In this document: positions 6,270 through 8,288 of the stretch, piece after piece
Numbering within the stretch: position 1 is the stretch's first letter
Layout of the letters: every line of letters begins with the position of its first letter
Assembly: GCA_937875245.1 (NCBI GenBank)
Contig: CALNCH010000095.1
Location: 1 to 8,288 of the forward strand
DNA from: an uncultured Spirochaetaceae bacterium
GTDB taxonomy: Bacteria > Spirochaetota > Spirochaetia > Treponematales > Treponemataceae
DNA: 8,288 bases
Reading direction: 5' to 3'
Position numbers and translations under genes: made by a program
The notes under the pieces: model-generated
The model's database searches: none
What the model saw: the letters and a program-made list of their open reading frames with translations, nothing else
Told to the model about the DNA's origin: nothing

Positions 6270-7042
6270 AAATAGCACTTGCCGGATACGGAAAAATGGG
6301 ACATATGATTGAGGCTGCTGCAAAGTTCCGTGGTCATGATGTTGTCGCAACAATTGATATTTCAGCTCCAGATGCTTCTGTTAGAGTTTCTTCTGCTGCA
6401 GAATTAGCTGATGTTGTAGAAAAGTGTGGTGCAGATGGAGTTATTGAGTTTACTCATCCTACTTCTGTATTAGAAAATATTAGAGCTTTAGTACCTATGG
6501 AAATTCCTGTGGTTGTAGGAACAACTGGTTGGATGGAAAAGTTAGATGAAGTTACTTCCTTGGTAAAATCTTCTAAGGGTTCTTTATTTTATTCATCCAA
6601 TTATTCTATTGGTGTAAATATGTTTTATCGTATGGTAAAAAATGCAGCAGCTCTTATGGCTCAGTATGAAGAATACGACGTAGCTGTATGGGAAGCTCAT
6701 CATCGCCAAAAAGCAGACAGTCCTTCTGGAACAGCCTTGGATATTGCAAAACTGATTATGGAAGCTAATCCAGGAAAAACTGAAATGATTTTTGATGCAT
6801 TCCATGAAAAACCACAAAATAATCAATTACATGTTTCTAGTACACGAATTGGTTCTGTTCCAGGAACTCATACTGTTTATTTTGATTCAGCAGTTGATAC
6901 CATTGAACTTACACACACCGTTAGAAACCGAGAAGGTTTGGCAATGGGTTCTGTAAGGGCTATGGAATGGTTGTTTGCTGGTTTAGAAAACGGGTCTCTT
7001 ACAAGGGGACAAACTTATAATATGGATAATATGCTTTCTTAA
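6266..7042 (+). CDS. dapB: 4-hydroxy-tetrahydrodipicolinate reductase
   Basis: DapB (EC 1.17.1.8) reduces the dihydrodipicolinate-level intermediate with NAD(P)H in the diaminopimelate/lysine pathway. The 258-residue protein has a Rossmann fold starting with GYGKMG (7-12), then D31 after the second strand, GTTGW (85-89), SSNYSIGVN (110-118) and the active-site block EAHHRQKADSPSGTA (143-157), which contains the catalytic His and Lys. RIGSVPGTHTVYF (194-206) and HTVRNREGLAMGSVRA (217-232) complete the C-terminal domain. The nucleotide loop is one residue shorter than the E. coli-type GAGGRMG loop, as in the GYGKMG branch known from Bacteroidetes and others. Acidic D31 suggests NADH can be used (inference). 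ATG 6266 follows AGGAGA (6251-6256) at 9 nt and overlaps the end of lysC, so the two are co-transcribed and likely translationally coupled. dapA is not in this window. Confidence 0.96.
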   Translation: MKIALAGYGKMGHMIEAAAKFRGHDVVATIDISAPDASVRVSSAAELADVVEKCGADGVIEFTHPTSVLENIRALVPMEIPVVVGTTGWMEKLDEVTSLVKSSKGSLFYSSNYSIGVNMFYRMVKNAAALMAQYEEYDVAVWEAHHRQKADSPSGTALDIAKLIMEANPGKTEMIFDAFHEKPQNNQLHVSSTRIGSVPGTHTVYFDSAVDTIELTHTVRNREGLAMGSVRAMEWLFAGLENGSLTRGQTYNMDNMLS

Positions 7043-7048
7043 GAAAGC
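7033..7048. terminator. 16-bp perfect palindrome over the dapB stop codon, possible weak terminator
   Basis: GCTTTCTTAAGAAAGC is its own reverse complement. It can fold as a 6-bp stem with a TTAA loop and contains the dapB TAA (7040-7042). On the plus strand it is followed by TTACTTTTTGTCTTTTT, an interrupted T-tract, so it may stop the lysC-dapB transcript within the convergent GNAT gene. No T-tract follows on the minus strand. Confidence 0.4.
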
Positions 7049-7603
7049 TTACTTTTTGTCTTTTTCCAGAATTGGATTTTGATCATATGGGTTAATAGTT
7101 TTTTGCATCCAAAGTACATCAATCCATTTGCCAAATTTATAACCTGTTTTTTTGAATAAGGCAAATTCTTCAAACCCTAATGCCTTATGAAACCCTTCAC
7201 TAGGCAGATTAGGATGACTAATAACGGCATACAATGTTCTGTATCCTTCTTTTTGTAATAAATCAAGGAGGATGCTATATAATTGTGTGCCTATTTTTTT
7301 GCCATGAGAGTCCGGGCAGAGGTAAATAGACAAGTCGGTCGAAAATCGATATGCTTCCCGTTCTGCATATTTTGAACCATAGGCATACCCTAAAATTTTT
7401 CCATCATTTTCCCAGACTAAATAGGGGTACTCTTTGGATATAGTTTCTATTCTCTTGGTAAAAGCTTCTAATGATGGTACTTGGTATTCAAAAGTTACTG
7501 TGGTATTTGTAATATAGGGAGCATAAATATCCAGAATTGCTTGAGCATCGGATAATTTTACTGTTCTAATGTTTTTTGTGAATTGAGCGTTCTCGTATTT
7601 CAT
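7049..7603 (-). CDS. GNAT N-acetyltransferase, phosphinothricin/methionine sulfoximine acetyltransferase-like
   Basis: This 184-residue cytosolic protein transfers acetyl from acetyl-CoA to an amine. The order of motifs fits the Pat/MnaT/YncA branch of GNAT: IYAPYITNTTVTFE (26-39), GYAYGSKYAEREAYRFSTDLSIYL (72-95), the acetyl-CoA pyrophosphate loop region HGKKIGTQL (100-108), PNLPSEGFHKALGF (131-144) and the end block GYKFGKWIDVLWMQK (154-168). The natural substrate of such enzymes is often uncertain (methionine sulfoximine, methionine sulfone or other amino-acid analogues), so no gene symbol is given. The Met at 7603 is the only start candidate upstream of the first strand and has no SD. About 10 extra residues precede the usual family start. 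The gene converges on dapB with 6 nt between stop codons. Confidence 0.9.
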   Translation of the reverse strand: MKYENAQFTKNIRTVKLSDAQAILDIYAPYITNTTVTFEYQVPSLEAFTKRIETISKEYPYLVWENDGKILGYAYGSKYAEREAYRFSTDLSIYLCPDSHGKKIGTQLYSILLDLLQKEGYRTLYAVISHPNLPSEGFHKALGFEEFALFKKTGYKFGKWIDVLWMQKTINPYDQNPILEKDKK

Positions 7604-7613
7604 ATTTATAAAT

Positions 7614-7643
7614 AATATAATATTTTGATTTTAATTTATGCAA
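7614..7643 (-). promoter_or_regulatory. Candidate promoter of the GNAT gene
   Basis: On the minus strand TTGCAT (7643-7638, 4 of 6) and TATATT (7619-7614, 5 of 6) are 18 nt apart; TTATAT at 7620-7615 would give 17. The predicted start is about 7607, some 4 nt before ATG 7603, and no SD is present. The region is so AT-rich that hexamer matches are weak evidence. Confidence 0.35.
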
Positions 7644-7664
7644 TATGTTTTTCTCTATCTTCCC

Positions 7665-7693
7665 TTGATTTTTTGTGCTATTCTGCGTATTCT
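7665..7693 (+). promoter_or_regulatory. Candidate promoter(s) of the RlmI-like methyltransferase gene
   Basis: Two options overlap. One is TTGATT (7665-7670) with TATTCT (7688-7693) at 17 nt, each 4 of 6, giving a start at or next to ATG 7700. The other is an extended -10 TGCTATTCT (7676-7684) with a poor -35, giving a start near 7691 and a leader of about 9 nt. Both leave no room for an SD, and the bases just before the ATG are pyrimidine-rich (TTCTTTTCCC). Confidence 0.35.
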
Positions 7694-7699
7694 TTTCCC

Positions 7700-8288
7700 A
7701 TGAGTACATTACCTCGGGTATTTTTAAACCCAAAAGAAGAAAATGAAATAAAACAAGGTTTTCCTTGGATTTTTGATAATGAAATTGCTTTCATAAAAAA
7801 TGGAAATTCCCAAGAAAAAATAATTGATACAAAATTGGCAGATGGTTCTGTTGTAGAAGTTATGACAAAATCTGGCCTGTATTTGGGAACTGGTATTTTT
7901 AATAAAAAATCAAAAATTACAGTTCGTATAATGAGTAGAAATGGTATTTCTGAAGAGGGGACATCTCCTTTTACCCAAGATTTTTTTACAAAGCGAATTC
8001 AAGAAGCTTATGATTTACGCTTTGCTTTTTACAACAAAAGCGATTCATATCGTTTAATTTTTGCAGAAGCAGATTATTTACCAGGTCTTATCGTTGAACG
8101 ATATGTGGATATAGAAAACAGAGTTTTTTTAGTAATTCAGTTTTTAGCCCTTTGTGTAGATAAATACCGTAAAGAGATAATTGAAGCTTTAAGAGAAGTA
8201 TGTAAACCTTTTGGTATTTTTGAAAGAAGTGATGCTTCTGTTCGTGAAAAGGAAGGATTGGAACAAATTTCTGGTTGGATTAATGGAG
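7700..8288 (+). CDS. Class I SAM-dependent rRNA methyltransferase, RlmI-like, 5' part only
   Basis: An open frame from ATG 7700 runs 196 codons to the right edge without a stop. Residues about 5-80 look like an N-terminal PUA RNA-binding domain (RVFLNPKEENEIKQGFPWIFDNEI, then DGSVVEV and LYLGTGIFNKKSKITVRIMSR). They are followed by the RlmI-type central region: RIQEAYDLRF (99-108), then YRLIFAEADYLPGLIVERY (117-135) and IFERSDASVREKEGLE. These strings match the RlmI/RlmK-like family, whose E. coli member RlmI makes m5C1962 in 23S rRNA. The SAM-binding Rossmann domain lies beyond the window, so activity and exact specificity cannot be confirmed. The gene diverges from the GNAT gene over a 96-nt spacer. 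No SD precedes the ATG. No alternative Met occurs before residue 55, and the PUA-like segment supports this start. Confidence 0.88.
   Translation, partial: MSTLPRVFLNPKEENEIKQGFPWIFDNEIAFIKNGNSQEKIIDTKLADGSVVEVMTKSGLYLGTGIFNKKSKITVRIMSRNGISEEGTSPFTQDFFTKRIQEAYDLRFAFYNKSDSYRLIFAEADYLPGLIVERYVDIENRVFLVIQFLALCVDKYRKEIIEALREVCKPFGIFERSDASVREKEGLEQISGWING

Noticed and set aside
6593..6826. A 77-codon minus-strand open frame opposite dapB
   Set aside because: It lies over the conserved DapB active-site region, has no SD and no recognisable domain.
1..8288. Mobile element, phage, CRISPR array or defence system
   Set aside because: I found no transposase, integrase, terminal inverted repeats with target duplications, regular spaced repeats or defence-type proteins. 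All recognisable genes are housekeeping or common accessory functions.

Overview
The window reads as an ordinary chromosomal housekeeping segment from an AT-rich bacterium. The best guess is a spirochaete of the Treponema type. That rests on gene content and protein style (a stand-alone UgpC/MsmK-type ATPase, a 639-residue RNase II-family protein with a non-classical N-terminus, a short GYGKMG-type DapB), not on any marker gene, so it is moderate confidence. I see no phage, transposon, CRISPR or defence genes.

Layout, left to right. Positions 2-73 hold the last codons of a gene whose tail resembles the end of an HD-GYP domain. A minus-strand tRNA-Leu(GAG) at 161-242 has a textbook promoter and a hairpin/T-tract terminator. 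Back to back with it, on the plus strand, is a 12-helix MFS transporter (362-1558). Next is an independent transcription unit with its own promoter, strong Shine-Dalgarno (SD) site and terminator, encoding a sugar/glycerol-phosphate ABC importer ATPase (1641-2753). A convergent RNase II-family exoribonuclease follows (4757-2838, minus). A 162-nt divergent control region then leads into a two-gene lysine/diaminopimelate operon, lysC-dapB (4920-7042), with a 4-nt overlap. A GNAT acetyltransferase (7603-7049, minus) ends only 6 nt from dapB. Divergent from it, a PUA-containing RlmI-like rRNA methyltransferase starts at 7700 and runs off the right edge.

How the genes relate: LysC and DapB catalyse the first step of the aspartate pathway and the reduction of the dihydrodipicolinate-level intermediate, and are clearly co-transcribed and translationally coupled. 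The ATPase has no permease or binding-protein partner here, which suggests a shared energiser for importers encoded elsewhere. The tRNA, the exoribonuclease and the rRNA methyltransferase are translation/RNA-metabolism genes but are not arranged as one operon.

The most noteworthy pattern is in the start regions. The ATPase, lysC and dapB have good SD sites at normal spacing. The MFS, GNAT and methyltransferase genes have none, and their best promoter-like sequences lie so close to the start codon that very short or leaderless mRNAs are predicted. The exoribonuclease has an SD-like AGGAG 24 nt upstream of its ATG. I found no clearly novel system, and the findings are scored accordingly.
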